DNA of 64,000 nucleotides from an uncultured Coriobacteriaceae bacterium (GTDB taxonomy: Bacteria > Actinomycetota > Coriobacteriia > Coriobacteriales > Atopobiaceae). Location of the stretch: contig CADCPM010000096.1 of assembly GCA_902803315.1 (NCBI GenBank), forward strand, positions 1 to 64,000. The letters run 5' to 3'. The notes beneath the pieces were generated by a model that saw only the letters and a list, made by a program, of their open reading frames with translations, did not search any database and had not been told where the DNA came from. The translations under genes were made by a program, and so were the position numbers. Positions 1-7,564 of this stretch are shown here, in pieces (within the stretch, counting starts at the first letter, position 1; each line of letters starts with the position of its first letter).

Positions 1-606
1 GAGCGCGCGAAGGTAGACCCCGAGGTGAAGAACGTCGTTATCGACGTGAGCAACGACGACGGTGGATCGGATGATGTGGTTCTGTTCATATCGAGCATCA
101 TCGCCAATCGTCAATACGAGAGGTTCCAAAACCCGCTAACGCGTCAGACGATTACCGAGCGCTACGACGTGGACCGCAACCTGGACGGTAAGTTTGACGA
201 CAAGGACGCGCAGGTGGACTATTCCGACCTCAACTTTGCCCTGCTTACCAGTAAGTACTCTTTTTCGTGCGCCAATATGCTCGCCTGCGTTTTAAAGGAC
301 GCAGGCATACCCATTCTGGGCGAGCGCTCCGGTGGCGGGAGCTGCAGCGTGCAGTTGCAGATGACGGGCGATGGCCCCACATATCAGAATTCATCGTGGC
401 TTGTCAGACTCATAAACGACGCAGGCGAGGATATGGACGCAGGTGCGCCGTTGGACGTAGACCTTATTGAGCGTGCTGGTTCGAAAAAGGTGCAGCGCGA
501 GTTCGATGACAAAACCACGGGCAGACATTTGAAGGCCGAGATATACGACTACTCGAACTTCTATGACGTGGGCGTGCTCAACCAGGTAATGAACGAGCTC
601 TACTGA
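1..606 (+). CDS. S41 family peptidase, C-terminal part (5' end outside window)
   Basis: The reading frame is open from base 1, so only the last 201 or so residues are visible; the GTG at 25 is unlikely to be the true start. The segment YSFSCAN followed by GERSGGG matches the catalytic-serine region of C-terminal-processing (tail-specific, S41) peptidases, whose serine acts with a downstream lysine or related residue on the C-termini of substrate proteins. No membrane segment is visible in the part present. A terminator hairpin lies about 100 bases downstream. A Nif11-type peptide gene lies 300 bases away on the other strand, so a role in peptide maturation or in immunity is possible, but that is inference from position only. 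Confidence 0.8.
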   Translation, partial: ERAKVDPEVKNVVIDVSNDDGGSDDVVLFISSIIANRQYERFQNPLTRQTITERYDVDRNLDGKFDDKDAQVDYSDLNFALLTSKYSFSCANMLACVLKDAGIPILGERSGGGSCSVQLQMTGDGPTYQNSSWLVRLINDAGEDMDAGAPLDVDLIERAGSKKVQREFDDKTTGRHLKAEIYDYSNFYDVGVLNQVMNELY

Positions 607-678
607 GCTGAGCTCTCCGACGACGAGATTGAGGCGATTTCTGGCGGCCTAACCAGCATGTTGGGAGCTAGAGCATAG
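607..678 (+). pseudogene. Remnant of a Nif11-type leader peptide
   Basis: Immediately after the peptidase stop codon, in the same frame, the sequence reads AELSDDEIEAISGG then LTSMLGARA and a stop. The first part is typical of the end of Nif11-type RiPP leaders (acidic helix then Gly-Gly). There is no start codon or ribosome site of its own, and the piece after Gly-Gly has no Cys and only two Ser/Thr residues. I read it as the 3' end of a second precursor gene joined to the peptidase gene by deletion; alternatively it could be translated by readthrough of the TGA. Confidence 0.5.
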
Positions 679-709
679 CATTCAAATTCAAAGGAAACGG
701 TACCCTTAT

Positions 710-749
710 GCAGCGCGAAGCCACTTGCTTCGCGCTGCGCTCTCTTTTT
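710..749 (+). terminator. Intrinsic terminator after the S41 gene
   Basis: A 12-bp perfect stem (gcagcgcgaagc pairing with gcttcgcgctgc, loop of 5) is followed by a T-rich stretch (tctcttttta). It ends transcription coming from the peptidase gene. Confidence 0.75.
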
Positions 750-890
750 AGGGCCAGGCATCGGTGCCCTACGACAGTACGGCTTCTTCGTCTGCCGCGG
801 CATCGCTTTCATGATTGGCGCCCCCATGCCCTTCGCTAGGCCTTCGACATACGGCAACCTGCTGGGAACCGTGCTCGCTGTCCGATGGGT

Positions 891-1097
891 TTAGCACCAA
901 TAGATGGTTACGCATCCTTTGGTCTGGCACGGGTCTGTGTAGCCGTCGCATGAGCAGCTCCAACCACCGGATATGCCCTGCAGCTGTTCTTCGGTCAGGT
1001 CGTAACCCTCCTCCTTGGCCAGAGCCAGCAGCTCTTCGGGTGTCTTGCAGGCCCTTGCCTTCTCCAGTTGTTCGGGTGAAAGGTCTTCGTACCTCAT
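891..1097 (-). CDS. Nif11-leader RiPP precursor peptide with Cys-rich core
   Basis: This is a 68-residue peptide. The start chosen is the ATG at 1097, preceded by AAAGAGG six bases upstream; a longer open frame upstream has no ribosome site. Residues 1-45 form an acidic leader with the pattern LSPEQLEKARACKTPEELLA, then a helix ending LTEEQLQGISGG, which is the Nif11-type leader (TIGR03798-like) with a double-glycine cleavage site. Residues 46-68 are the core: five cysteines (48, 50, 57, 62, 68), two serines, three threonines, and aromatic residues at both ends (Trp46, Trp67). Such precursors are normally modified (lanthipeptide, thioether or azoline chemistry) and exported by a leader-cleaving ABC transporter. 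No modification enzyme or transporter is in the window; they may lie left of base 1. Confidence 0.82.
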   Translation of the reverse strand: MRYEDLSPEQLEKARACKTPEELLALAKEEGYDLTEEQLQGISGGWSCSCDGYTDPCQTKGCVTIYWC

Positions 1098-1211
1098 TGC
1101 TGGCCTCTTTAGTCGAATTATGCCTTTTGCACATAGTACGCGTGAGCTGGAACTACGCCCCGAAGAATCGCCAACAGTTCGGGGGCGATTCGCGTGACAC
1201 AAGGCCATGTT

Positions 1212-1762
1212 CTATTCGGTGGCACAACCGTCAAACTCGTCGAAGTACTTTTTGGGAAGCAGTTTTGGCCTCCAGTCCTCGACCAGGGACTCGCAGTCGG
1301 TCCAGAGCCGTTCCGAAGAGATATCGATTTCATCCGTCCGTCGCTTCGGCATTGCATTAAGCATGCGCACATCACTGCGCATTGACGTTCGCCAATGCGT
1401 GATAGGGCTGTCAGCTTGCCAAGGTCCCATCCCGAGACGATGCCACCAACGCTCGTGTCCATGGAAACGAAGCCGGCCCGCGTGAAGAGGACGAGAACCC
1501 ACACGACGAGGCAGATGATGGCGATGAACCACCATGCGACGTTGTTCTTGCTCATACGACGGCCTCGGCTGAGGCCAGTTGATATAAACAGGGCAAGAAG
1601 CATTCCAACTGCGCCTCCCGCTATGGGAAACACGGCGAGAACAGGTGAGATCGCGGCCGTACCGTCTGGCCCTGGCTTCCGCATGCGGCTCAGAAAAACT
1701 ACGGCGAACACCAAGAGCGTAGCTACGTTGATTGCGGTTAGGTAGACAAAGAACGGGTCCAT
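1212..1762 (-). pseudogene. Small membrane protein (possibly DUF1294-like), apparently frameshifted
   Basis: The start is the ATG at 1762, preceded by GAAGGGA. The first 120 residues or so give three to four hydrophobic segments, with a GGAVGMLLALF stretch resembling DUF1294-type membrane proteins. After GWDLGKL near base 1390 the frame loses coding character and runs on to 1118. A shift of one frame gives a convincing hydrophilic tail (RRTDEIDISSERLWTDCESL to FDEFDGCATE) ending at 1212. I therefore read one gene broken by a frameshift near 1385-1400. It lies just upstream of the RiPP precursor on the same strand and could be an immunity or transport helper, but nothing in the sequence proves this. 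The uninterrupted frame 1118-1762 is the alternative reading. Confidence 0.45.
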
Positions 1763-1871
1763 TGCAATCCCTTCGGTGCCCGTGAATTCGTTTGCGAACG
1801 CCGTTCGCACACCCTTTGAACCTGATCAAGCAGATGTGTGTGAGGGGCGCTCTCTGCTTGGAAGCGATTCA

Positions 1872-2198
1872 TCACCGTTTCGTTAGCACGCGTCTACGCC
1901 AGTTTGAGGTGGCGTAGAAAAGCGTCAGAAGCACAACGGCCTGCGTGTTGGGATCTGCGCGATAGATGGCAATGTACGAGTCGATGCGCACCCAACGCAA
2001 GGGATGCGTGTCGCTGGTTTGCGCGTCACCGTCTACGAGCGCGCCCATAAGAGGGGATTCCGCAAGCAGCTCCCGTATCGCATCCACGGAGTCGATGAGC
2101 CTACGTGCGCTTCTGAGCCCGTAATTGTCCACTCGGTAGGCAACCGCTTCGTCCAGGCGAGCGGTGAACTCTTCGGAGGTCTGCACCTCACAGCCCAT
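1872..2198 (-). CDS. RelE/ParE-type toxin of a toxin-antitoxin pair
   Basis: This is a 108-residue basic protein with the ParE/RelE fold pattern: an N-terminal helix pair (SEEFTARLDEAVAYRVDNYG, then SARRLIDSVDAIRELL), then strands PLRWVRIDSYIAIYRA and AVVLLTLFYATSNWRRRV. Toxins of this family either cleave mRNA at the ribosome or inhibit gyrase, and the sequence does not decide between these. Its start overlaps the end of the upstream AbrB-type gene by 11 bases, so the two are translationally coupled and very likely form a functional pair. Confidence in the toxin fold is fair; the target is unknown. Confidence 0.8.
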   Translation of the reverse strand: MGCEVQTSEEFTARLDEAVAYRVDNYGLRSARRLIDSVDAIRELLAESPLMGALVDGDAQTSDTHPLRWVRIDSYIAIYRADPNTQAVVLLTLFYATSNWRRRVLTKR

Positions 2199-2463
2199 AC
2201 TTGACCCTCAGATCCTGGGTGACGTCTGCGAGGCTTTGCGTGCGATGTGCCGCAACATCCTCGTCCGCTCGTGCGACGCTCTCCCAGAACTCTTCCTTGG
2301 TGCCGAGCGTAAGGGGGTCCTTGGGCACGGCGACGATCTGCACACGCTCACCGTCGCTGAGGAACTCGACCTGGTCACGCGGTCCGACGCCCAAAATGTC
2401 GCGGATGACTTTGGGAATGCTCACCTGACCGGTCTGGGTGATGGTGCTCACTGCTGCTGGCAT
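2188..2463 (-). CDS. AbrB/MazE-type antitoxin
   Basis: This is a 91-residue protein. Residues 5-50 (TITQTGQVSIPKVIRDILGV then DQVEFLSDGERVQIV) form a swapped-hairpin AbrB/SpoVT DNA-binding domain. The acidic C-terminal region (EEFWESVARADEDVAAHRTQ) is suited to wrap a toxin. It is the first gene of the pair, with an AAAGGAGA ribosome site seven bases before the ATG. Antitoxins of this type repress their own promoter; a short inverted repeat, ctatt-N6-aatag, lies just upstream. AbrB-type antitoxins more often accompany MazF or VapC toxins, so the ParE-like partner is somewhat unusual. Confidence 0.82.
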   Translation of the reverse strand: MPAAVSTITQTGQVSIPKVIRDILGVGPRDQVEFLSDGERVQIVAVPKDPLTLGTKEEFWESVARADEDVAAHRTQSLADVTQDLRVKYGL

Positions 2464-2481
2464 GGTTTCTCCTTTGTCTGA

Positions 2482-2497
2482 CTATTAAATATAATAG
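2482..2497. promoter_or_regulatory. Probable operator/-10 region of the AbrB/ParE operon
   Basis: The inverted repeat ctatt-aaatat-aatag lies 19 bases before the antitoxin ATG in an AT-rich patch unlike its surroundings. It is suitable both as a -10 region and as an AbrB-domain binding site. Inferred from position and symmetry only. Confidence 0.4.
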
Positions 2498-2639
2498 CAT
2501 ATATCCAGAACGGGTCCGATACTCTTCTCTGTCTCGCCAACCGTCAGCATGGATTCTTGTGGGGCAGTGCGGCACGATGGGTTATTGTTGCTAAGGCTGA
2601 GTTGCGTGCTAATCATTTGAGCCTGAGGAGTGGAATGCC

Positions 2640-2908
2640 ATGGGATGGAGAAATGTAACCGAGGAGTTCACGAAGGGGCAGCGTCACTACAAGAACCTCT
2701 ACCTGGAGGAGTGCGAAGTGCTCGACGGCGTGGTGGAGGTGAGCCTCTTCGTTGCCGAATTCTCGTAGTCGCCAAACGAACCGTGGTAACGGGAAAGGTC
2801 GAAGGCACGCGTGCACCCTTGGTTTTCCTACATGAACTGGACGTTGAGCCCTGCTGGGTCCTTCACGAAGAAGAAGCGGACCTACTGTTCTTTTTTGATT
2901 TTGAATAA
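2640..2908 (+). pseudogene. Short hypothetical protein, frameshifted
   Basis: An ATG at 2640 with a GAGGAG ribosome site opens a 42-codon frame starting MGWRNVTEEFTKGQRHYKNL and continuing to CEVLDGVVEVSLFVAEFS, which ends at 2768. The next frame continues with coding-like sequence (AKRTVVTGKVEGTRAP, then HELDVEPCWVLHEEEADLLF) to a stop at 2908. The two parts look like one protein of about 88 residues split by a frameshift near 2750-2770. I do not recognise the family. Confidence 0.5.
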
Positions 2909-2946
2909 CCACAGAAATAGGGGGCGACACAATTTCGGTTCCTTGA

Positions 2947-3513
2947 TCACCACGATTTTTTGGCCACCGCTACCACCGCTAATGCCTTCGAGGTCATCGA
3001 GGTCAAGCTCTTCGGGATCTGCTGGTTCGAACCCGTGGGCTGTGCTACCTTTTCCATGGCGGCCTCCATAGCCTTTCTGGCTTCCTCCTCGAGCCCCTTC
3101 TCCTTGAGTAGATCGTCTTGGTGGACGTTCATGTTTTTCGCAACCTTTACTGCATCCTTCCCAAGAACGTTCTTGGCTCGCTCCGCCACATACCGTACGC
3201 GCTTTGCGCGCTTGCGCACGTCGTGCGTTCGCTCGGCGTCGGACAAGTCCAGGCCAACGAGGTCTGCTTTTACCGACTCGACCATGGCGTCAAACCGTGC
3301 CTGAATCACGCTCTTGGGAAGTCCGTACTCCAGGTAGCGTTTCTTCCATGCCACGCTTTTACAGAGGGACATGGCTCTTGCGAATGACTCCATAAGATGC
3401 TCGGACGTGAGGGCGTTAAGGACTTCACTCCGTTCGGCAGACGTCTCCTTCTTACAGAGCGCAATCAGCTCGTCGGAGGAGTCCGGATTGTGCCCCGTGT
3501 TTGCGATGCCGCC
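2947..3513 (-). pseudogene. CHAD-domain protein, 5'-truncated remnant
   Basis: The 3' part of a minus-strand frame encodes a His/Lys/Arg-rich helical protein: ERTHDVRKRAKRVRYVAERA, then DAVKVAKNMNVHQDDLLKEK. The conserved His and Arg/Lys residues match the second half of CHAD domains, which bind polyphosphate. A full CHAD protein would have about 250-300 residues in this domain; here only about 185 remain. The upstream side runs straight into a palindromic repeat (3487-3598) that supplies the apparent N-terminal frame. There is no start codon with a ribosome site, so this is a truncated gene. Confidence 0.7.
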
Positions 3514-3598
3514 CTCACGTGGCGACTCACGAAGTGAGCGAGCGAAGCGAGCGCGGAGCCGCATGCGGGCCGCACCGCAAGCGTCGAGGTATGGGCAA
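3487..3598. repeat. Variable-arm palindromic element, copy 1 (diverged arms)
   Basis: The 40-bp core (3521-3560) is identical to the family core. The arms on both sides (3487-3520 and 3561-3598) are only partly complementary, as expected of an old copy. It sits at the truncation point of the CHAD remnant. Confidence 0.8.
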
Positions 3599-3688
3599 TA
3601 GCCATGAGCTAAAGTGGCAACAAACTCCGCAGGCCTATCCGCTACAATGAACGAGCAATACGTGTGCAAGCGATTGAAGGGAAGTGCT

Positions 3689-3871
3689 ATGTCCAAGAGG
3701 GAGTACAAGAAGTTCATGCGTGCCATTCGTGACGACGTGCAGCTAGGCCAAAAGCTTCGCGAGCGCGTTGCCGAGGCAGGGGATACCAACGAGGTGGATG
3801 CGACCGTGGAGTTCGCACGTCGCCATGGCTTTGATATAGATGCAATGGACGTGCGCAGCGCACGCCGCTAA
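3689..3871 (+). CDS. Nif11-domain small protein without a peptide core
   Basis: This is a 60-residue protein starting at the ATG at 3689 (GAAGGGA upstream). The sequence SKREYKKFMRAIRDDVQLGQ, then a spacer and VDATVEFARRHGFDIDAMDV, follows the Nif11 domain pattern: a phenylalanine-started helix with DxxL, then a helix ending in GF.I. It stops soon after that helix with a basic tail (RSARR), without a Gly-Gly site or core peptide. It could be a stand-alone Nif11 protein, a decoy leader or the remains of a precursor. No partner gene adjoins it; a hairpin follows and then a GNAT gene on the same strand. Confidence 0.65.
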   Translation: MSKREYKKFMRAIRDDVQLGQKLRERVAEAGDTNEVDATVEFARRHGFDIDAMDVRSARR

Positions 3872-3925
3872 GTTGATCTGGCGGCTATGTGATAAGGTCG
3901 CGACCATCACAGGCCTGTTGTAGGG

Positions 3926-3956
3926 GGACCTCTGCATCCACTGTATGCAGAGGTCC
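3926..3956 (+). terminator. Hairpin after the Nif11-domain gene
   Basis: A 12-bp perfect stem (ggacctctgcat and atgcagaggtcc, loop of 7) lies 55 bases after the stop. The following bases (tcgtcctt) are only weakly T-rich, so termination is likely but not certain. Confidence 0.5.
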
Positions 3957-4007
3957 TCGTCCTTATCGTCGCAAAGGATAATTCGTTTAGGAGGAGTGTA
4001 GAACGAC

Positions 4008-4409
4008 ATGTGCAAACCGGAGATTCTGCCGAGCGGGCCAGCCGAGAAGGACGCCCTTGGAGGGTTCATTGATTCCCACGCGCGTGCTAAGGGCGTCAAG
4101 ATCAGGGTCTACGACTATCACGTTGAGCGTGACGGCCAGACGGTGGCGGGTATAAGTGCCTGGGCGATGGGTCCCCACCTGCACATCGACATGCTGGGCG
4201 TGGATGGGTCTGAGCGAAAGCGAGGGTACGGAAGCGCGCTCCTGGAGTACGTGGAGGACGTTGCTCGGCGTGATGGCTGCACCACGGCAAGCGTGGACAC
4301 CTTTTCCTACCAAGCGCCGGAATTCTATCCGCGCCATGGGTACGAGGTGGTGTTTCGCTACCCGCTCGAAGACGGAACGGAACGCATTTACTTCTCGAAG
4401 CAGCTGTGA
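4008..4409 (+). CDS. GNAT family N-acetyltransferase
   Basis: This is a 133-residue protein with AGGAGGA nine bases before the ATG. The central LHIDMLGVDGSERKRGYGSA matches strand 4 and the acetyl-CoA pyrophosphate loop (R-K-R-G-Y-G-S-A as the Q/RxxGxG/A motif). It is followed by SALLEYVEDVARRDGC (helix 3) and a C-terminal YPRHGYEVVFRYP segment typical of GNAT proteins. The substrate cannot be told from the sequence. The gene stands alone between a hairpin and a decayed esterase gene. Confidence 0.85.
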   Translation: MCKPEILPSGPAEKDALGGFIDSHARAKGVKIRVYDYHVERDGQTVAGISAWAMGPHLHIDMLGVDGSERKRGYGSALLEYVEDVARRDGCTTASVDTFSYQAPEFYPRHGYEVVFRYPLEDGTERIYFSKQL

Positions 4410-4453
4410 GCGGCTGCGGTCCCACCTTGGGACATTTCAGTCTAACGCTGTGA

Positions 4454-4937
<484 letters not shown>

Positions 4938-5000
4938 CCAAGTACTACTGCATCTAATAGGCTCCGTTAAGGCTCCAAGCCATTAGGCCGATTTCATGGC

Positions 5001-5034
5001 AACGGCGTCTCCTCTTCGGGGAGGCGCCGTTTTC
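5001..5034 (+). terminator. Intrinsic terminator
   Basis: The stem aacggcgtctcc / ggaggcgccgtt (one mismatch, loop tcttcgg) is followed by ttttcg. It lies after the esterase remnant and before the double-GNAT gene. Confidence 0.65.
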
Positions 5035-5082
5035 GTGTGCCGACAAGCTCTTAATGGGCAAGGGTGCATAGACTACTGGCCG

Positions 5083-5111
5083 TTATCGACTAAACGGGAC
5101 GGACGTATAAT
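5083..5111 (+). promoter_or_regulatory. Probable sigma-70-type promoter for the double-GNAT gene
   Basis: The sequence has ttatcg, a 17-base spacer and a perfect -10 box tataat. The -35 box is weak. It lies about 160 bases before the start of the next gene, in otherwise gene-free DNA (4938-5272). Confidence 0.45.
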
Positions 5112-5272
5112 CGACAATAAATCGAGACTCGGCCTTGAGACTGTATGGCCGTATGATTCTCAGAAAGAAGGAACGCGGTGGGGGATATCGGGCGGGTGGA
5201 GCTCAAGGAGCGATCTGCCAACGCGTCTCTTAAGACGAAGGTTTAACCGTTTCGGCTGGAGGGGGATGAGCC

Positions 5273-6217
5273 ATGGAATTCGACGTGCGGCGCATGGAGC
5301 CTGCGGAGTGGCCGTTGCTTGAGGATTTTCTCTATGAGGCGATTTATGTACCTGAAGGCTATACCGGAACAGTCCCGCGTGCTGTGATAGACGAGGACCC
5401 CAAGTGCCGTGCCGCTTACGTTGGGTTTGGCACGCGCCCTGACGACCGTGCCGTGGTGGCGACGGCAGACGGTGAGGTCGTCGGGGCTTGCTGGGTGCGT
5501 ACGACCGAAGAGTATGGGCACATAGACGACCAGACGCCGTCGCTCTCGATATCTCTCTATAAGTCGTATCGCGGCATGGGGCTGGGCACTGCCATGATGG
5601 ATGCTCTGCTCGATGAGTTGCGCGATGCTGGATATGGATGCGCATCGCTGTCGGTCCAAAAGGAGAATCCGGCGCTACGCCTGTACGAGCGCGTGGGGTT
5701 CCGCATAGTGGGGGATGGGGCAGACGAGACCGAATGGCTCATGATGTGCCGCCTCGATCGTCGGCTTGGCCTCGATTCACGTCGGCTGTCGGACGACGAC
5801 GTGCCTACCGCCATCGATATGCGCATAGAGCAGCTGCTCGAGGAGGGTGCGAGCGAGACCATCGACCTACGTCCGGCGCTTGGGGACTACTACGCACGCC
5901 ATCTTGCGGACGATACCTTCGTGTTGTGGCTGGCGCTCGACGACAATCGGATCGTGGCCACGAGTGGCATGTCCGTAGTCGAGAAGCCTCCGTACTTCGG
6001 CTGCCCAACGGGAAGGATCGCCCTCATATCGAGCGTGTACACCGAGCCCGCGTACCGCCGCCAAGGAATCGCCCGCGACTTGCTTTGCCGGGTGCTCGAC
6101 GAGGCGAAAGCTCGCGGGTGTGGCGTGGCGCAGATAAAAGCCTCGGACGCGGGCGTGCCACTCTACCAGGCAATGGGCTTCTTAGGCATACGCAACTTCT
6201 TCCAAGTCGAGCTCTAG
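5273..6217 (+). CDS. Tandem-GNAT acetyltransferase
   Basis: This is a 314-residue protein with two GNAT domains. Domain 1 (about 1-165) has SISLYKSYRGMGLGTAMMDA as its acetyl-CoA loop and NPALRLYERVGF as its C-terminal motif. Domain 2 (about 175-314) has SSVYTEPAYRRQGIARDLLC and VPLYQAMGF. Both domains keep the R/QxxGxG/A loop, so both may bind acetyl-CoA; in similar double-GNAT proteins often only one half is catalytic. The start ATG at 5273 has GGAGGGGG seven bases upstream. The gene stands alone and its substrate is unknown. Confidence 0.85.
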   Translation: MEFDVRRMEPAEWPLLEDFLYEAIYVPEGYTGTVPRAVIDEDPKCRAAYVGFGTRPDDRAVVATADGEVVGACWVRTTEEYGHIDDQTPSLSISLYKSYRGMGLGTAMMDALLDELRDAGYGCASLSVQKENPALRLYERVGFRIVGDGADETEWLMMCRLDRRLGLDSRRLSDDDVPTAIDMRIEQLLEEGASETIDLRPALGDYYARHLADDTFVLWLALDDNRIVATSGMSVVEKPPYFGCPTGRIALISSVYTEPAYRRQGIARDLLCRVLDEAKARGCGVAQIKASDAGVPLYQAMGFLGIRNFFQVEL

Positions 6218-6355
6218 TCTCATGGCGTTCTAGAGTGCATTTTGTTGCATAGCCGCTCAGGGATTGCGGACACCCTGCAAAACGGTTGGGCATAGTAAAG
6301 CTCGGGCAAGGCATGGGTATAATAATTCTTGCAGGAAGAGCGAGGGGGGACGCGC

Positions 6356-6487
6356 ATGATGTACCCGTTCATGACGTTGAACGACGATATGGAGATCACC
6401 CACTCCGAGGTGAAGCCCGATGGATCGGTGAAGGTTTTTGTTGAGATGCCTGACGAACGCGATGGCTTCCATAGCGCTGTCTGCTGA
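6356..6487 (+). pseudogene. N-terminal fragment of a conserved small hypothetical protein
   Basis: The ATG at 6356 is preceded by GCGAGGGGGG and a possible -10 tataat at 6315. It opens a 43-codon frame: MMYPFMTLNDDMEITHSEVK, then GSVKVFVEMPDERDGFHSAV, then a stop. From memory, this start resembles a widespread short protein that normally continues well past the HSA region. Here the frame ends where a gene fragment of the opposite strand begins, so the 3' part appears deleted. Confidence 0.45.
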
Positions 6488-6716
6488 TCATGTTGTTTTC
6501 CCAATACTCCCTTACCTTGTCGTAGTCGATTTGCTCTTTGGGAGTACCGCTATCCACCAGCGTGGCAACTACCTTGCCTGTTTCCATTAGCAGCGCGTAC
6601 TTTATTGCTGTTTTGGCATAGGCGCGCAAAAACTCCCTGCTCTTGTTGTTGGAAAGCTTGGTTGCAACAGCAGTTATTGCGTCATGGTACGTTGCAATAT
6701 CCTCCGTGGTCCTCAT
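6485..6716 (-). pseudogene. Unknown small protein, 3'-truncated
   Basis: A minus-strand frame from the ATG at 6716 gives MRTTEDIATYHDAITAVATK, then a helical, Lys/Glu-rich sequence to KVREYWENNMISRQ. Beyond base 6485 it only reads the antisense of the neighbouring fragment. The coding-like part is therefore about 77 residues and lacks its natural end. I do not recognise the family. Confidence 0.4.
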
Positions 6717-6997
6717 TGTGGGAGTAAGGATGAGGTTGTATTTTCGGCTGATTCCCTTAAGGGGCTACTCTTTGTTATTGGGTCGTAAAGGTGCTCCGCG
6801 CTCATCATCCATTTTGAGTCCGACCCGCCGGTTGGGACAACCTCTTTCCCATTCTTCTCCCGTTACCTATGGCAACGCCAAGAGAAAGAACTTCAAAGTT
6901 TGACGACTAGTATTACTCACCAGTAATTATACCCAAGAATACAGGTGTGGTACATAGCCGCAGATAAGCACCGAAACGTTGGCTAAAGAGGTTGCTC
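6717..6997. other. Intergenic stretch, no gene recognised
   Basis: About 280 bases of lower G+C sequence with several T-rich runs. The open frames here are short and lack ribosome sites. Nothing definite was found. Confidence 0.5.
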
Positions 6998-7098
6998 GCG
7001 CCCTCGCGCCTGCGTTCGTCCCGCATGCGGCGACTCACGAAGTGAGCGAGCGAAGCGAGTGCGGAGCCGCATTCGGGGCGGGCGCAGGCGCGAGGGCT
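6998..7098. repeat. Variable-arm palindromic element, copy 2
   Basis: The core is 7029-7068. The arms 6998-7028 and 7069-7098 are complementary over about 28 of 31 positions (for example gcgccctcgcgcctgcg against cgcaggcgcgagggc). The arm sequence is not shared with other copies. Confidence 0.85.
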
Positions 7099-7179
7099 TG
7101 GGTGGCTCTAAGAGAGAAAACCACATTATTCGGTCGTGGCTTCCAATCACATCAGTAATCCCGACGTCGAGCACCACAA

Positions 7180-7440
7180 TGCCTCCCTTCGATCGTTGAG
7201 CTCTTCGAGGAGCTTGGGTTCGAGCGTCGTCATACCAAGACGGCCGACAACATGCCCCAGGACCTCACGGCAATTCGCGTAAGCGTGCGCGACTTCGACG
7301 AGGCCTACAACTTCCTCACCTCCAAGGGCTTCGTGAATCCTCAGGGCGACAAGATTACCGATACGGGCACCTCCAAGTCGGCCCTTCTGATCTCGCCTTC
7401 TGGCTTTGCCATCAGCCTGTCCTATCACGTCCGCAAATAA
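7180..7440 (+). pseudogene. VOC (glyoxalase-fold) family gene with internal deletion
   Basis: In one frame the sequence reads IVELFEELGFERRHTKTADN, then MPQDLTAIRVSVRDFDEAYN to SALLISPSGFAISLSYHVRK. Compared with the two intact neighbours (7565-7936 and 7961-8347, opposite strand), about 40 middle residues are missing and the N-terminal start is lost. It is a decayed third paralogue. The piece from the ATG at 7252 alone is open but would be only half a domain. Confidence 0.7.
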
Positions 7441-7488
7441 GGTCTCGGCTATAAGGATTGATGGGCACTCGTAGAGCGCCTTAAGAAA

Positions 7489-7531
7489 GAAAGCGGAGGG
7501 CGGCGCTGCTAACACGCTGTCCTCCGCTTTC
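7489..7531. terminator. Bidirectional hairpin between convergent VOC genes
   Basis: An 11-bp perfect stem (gaaagcggagg and cctccgctttc) has a loop of about 20 bases. It lies between the end of the plus-strand remnant and the end of the minus-strand VOC gene. Confidence 0.55.
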
Positions 7532-7564
7532 ACTCTTACGATTATTGCTCGTCGCTGGAAGCCA

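Noticed and set aside
769-900. Plus-strand fragment reading QYGFFVCRGIAFMIGAPMPF and onward
   Set aside because: It resembles part of a membrane protein, but there is no start, no second recognisable motif and it overlaps the end of the RiPP precursor; too little to call even a remnant.
3371-3601. Open frames through the palindromic elements (ending GDSRSERAKRARSRMRA-like)
   Set aside because: The same peptide appears wherever the 40-bp core occurs, with different flanks and no ribosome site; it is the translation of the repeat.
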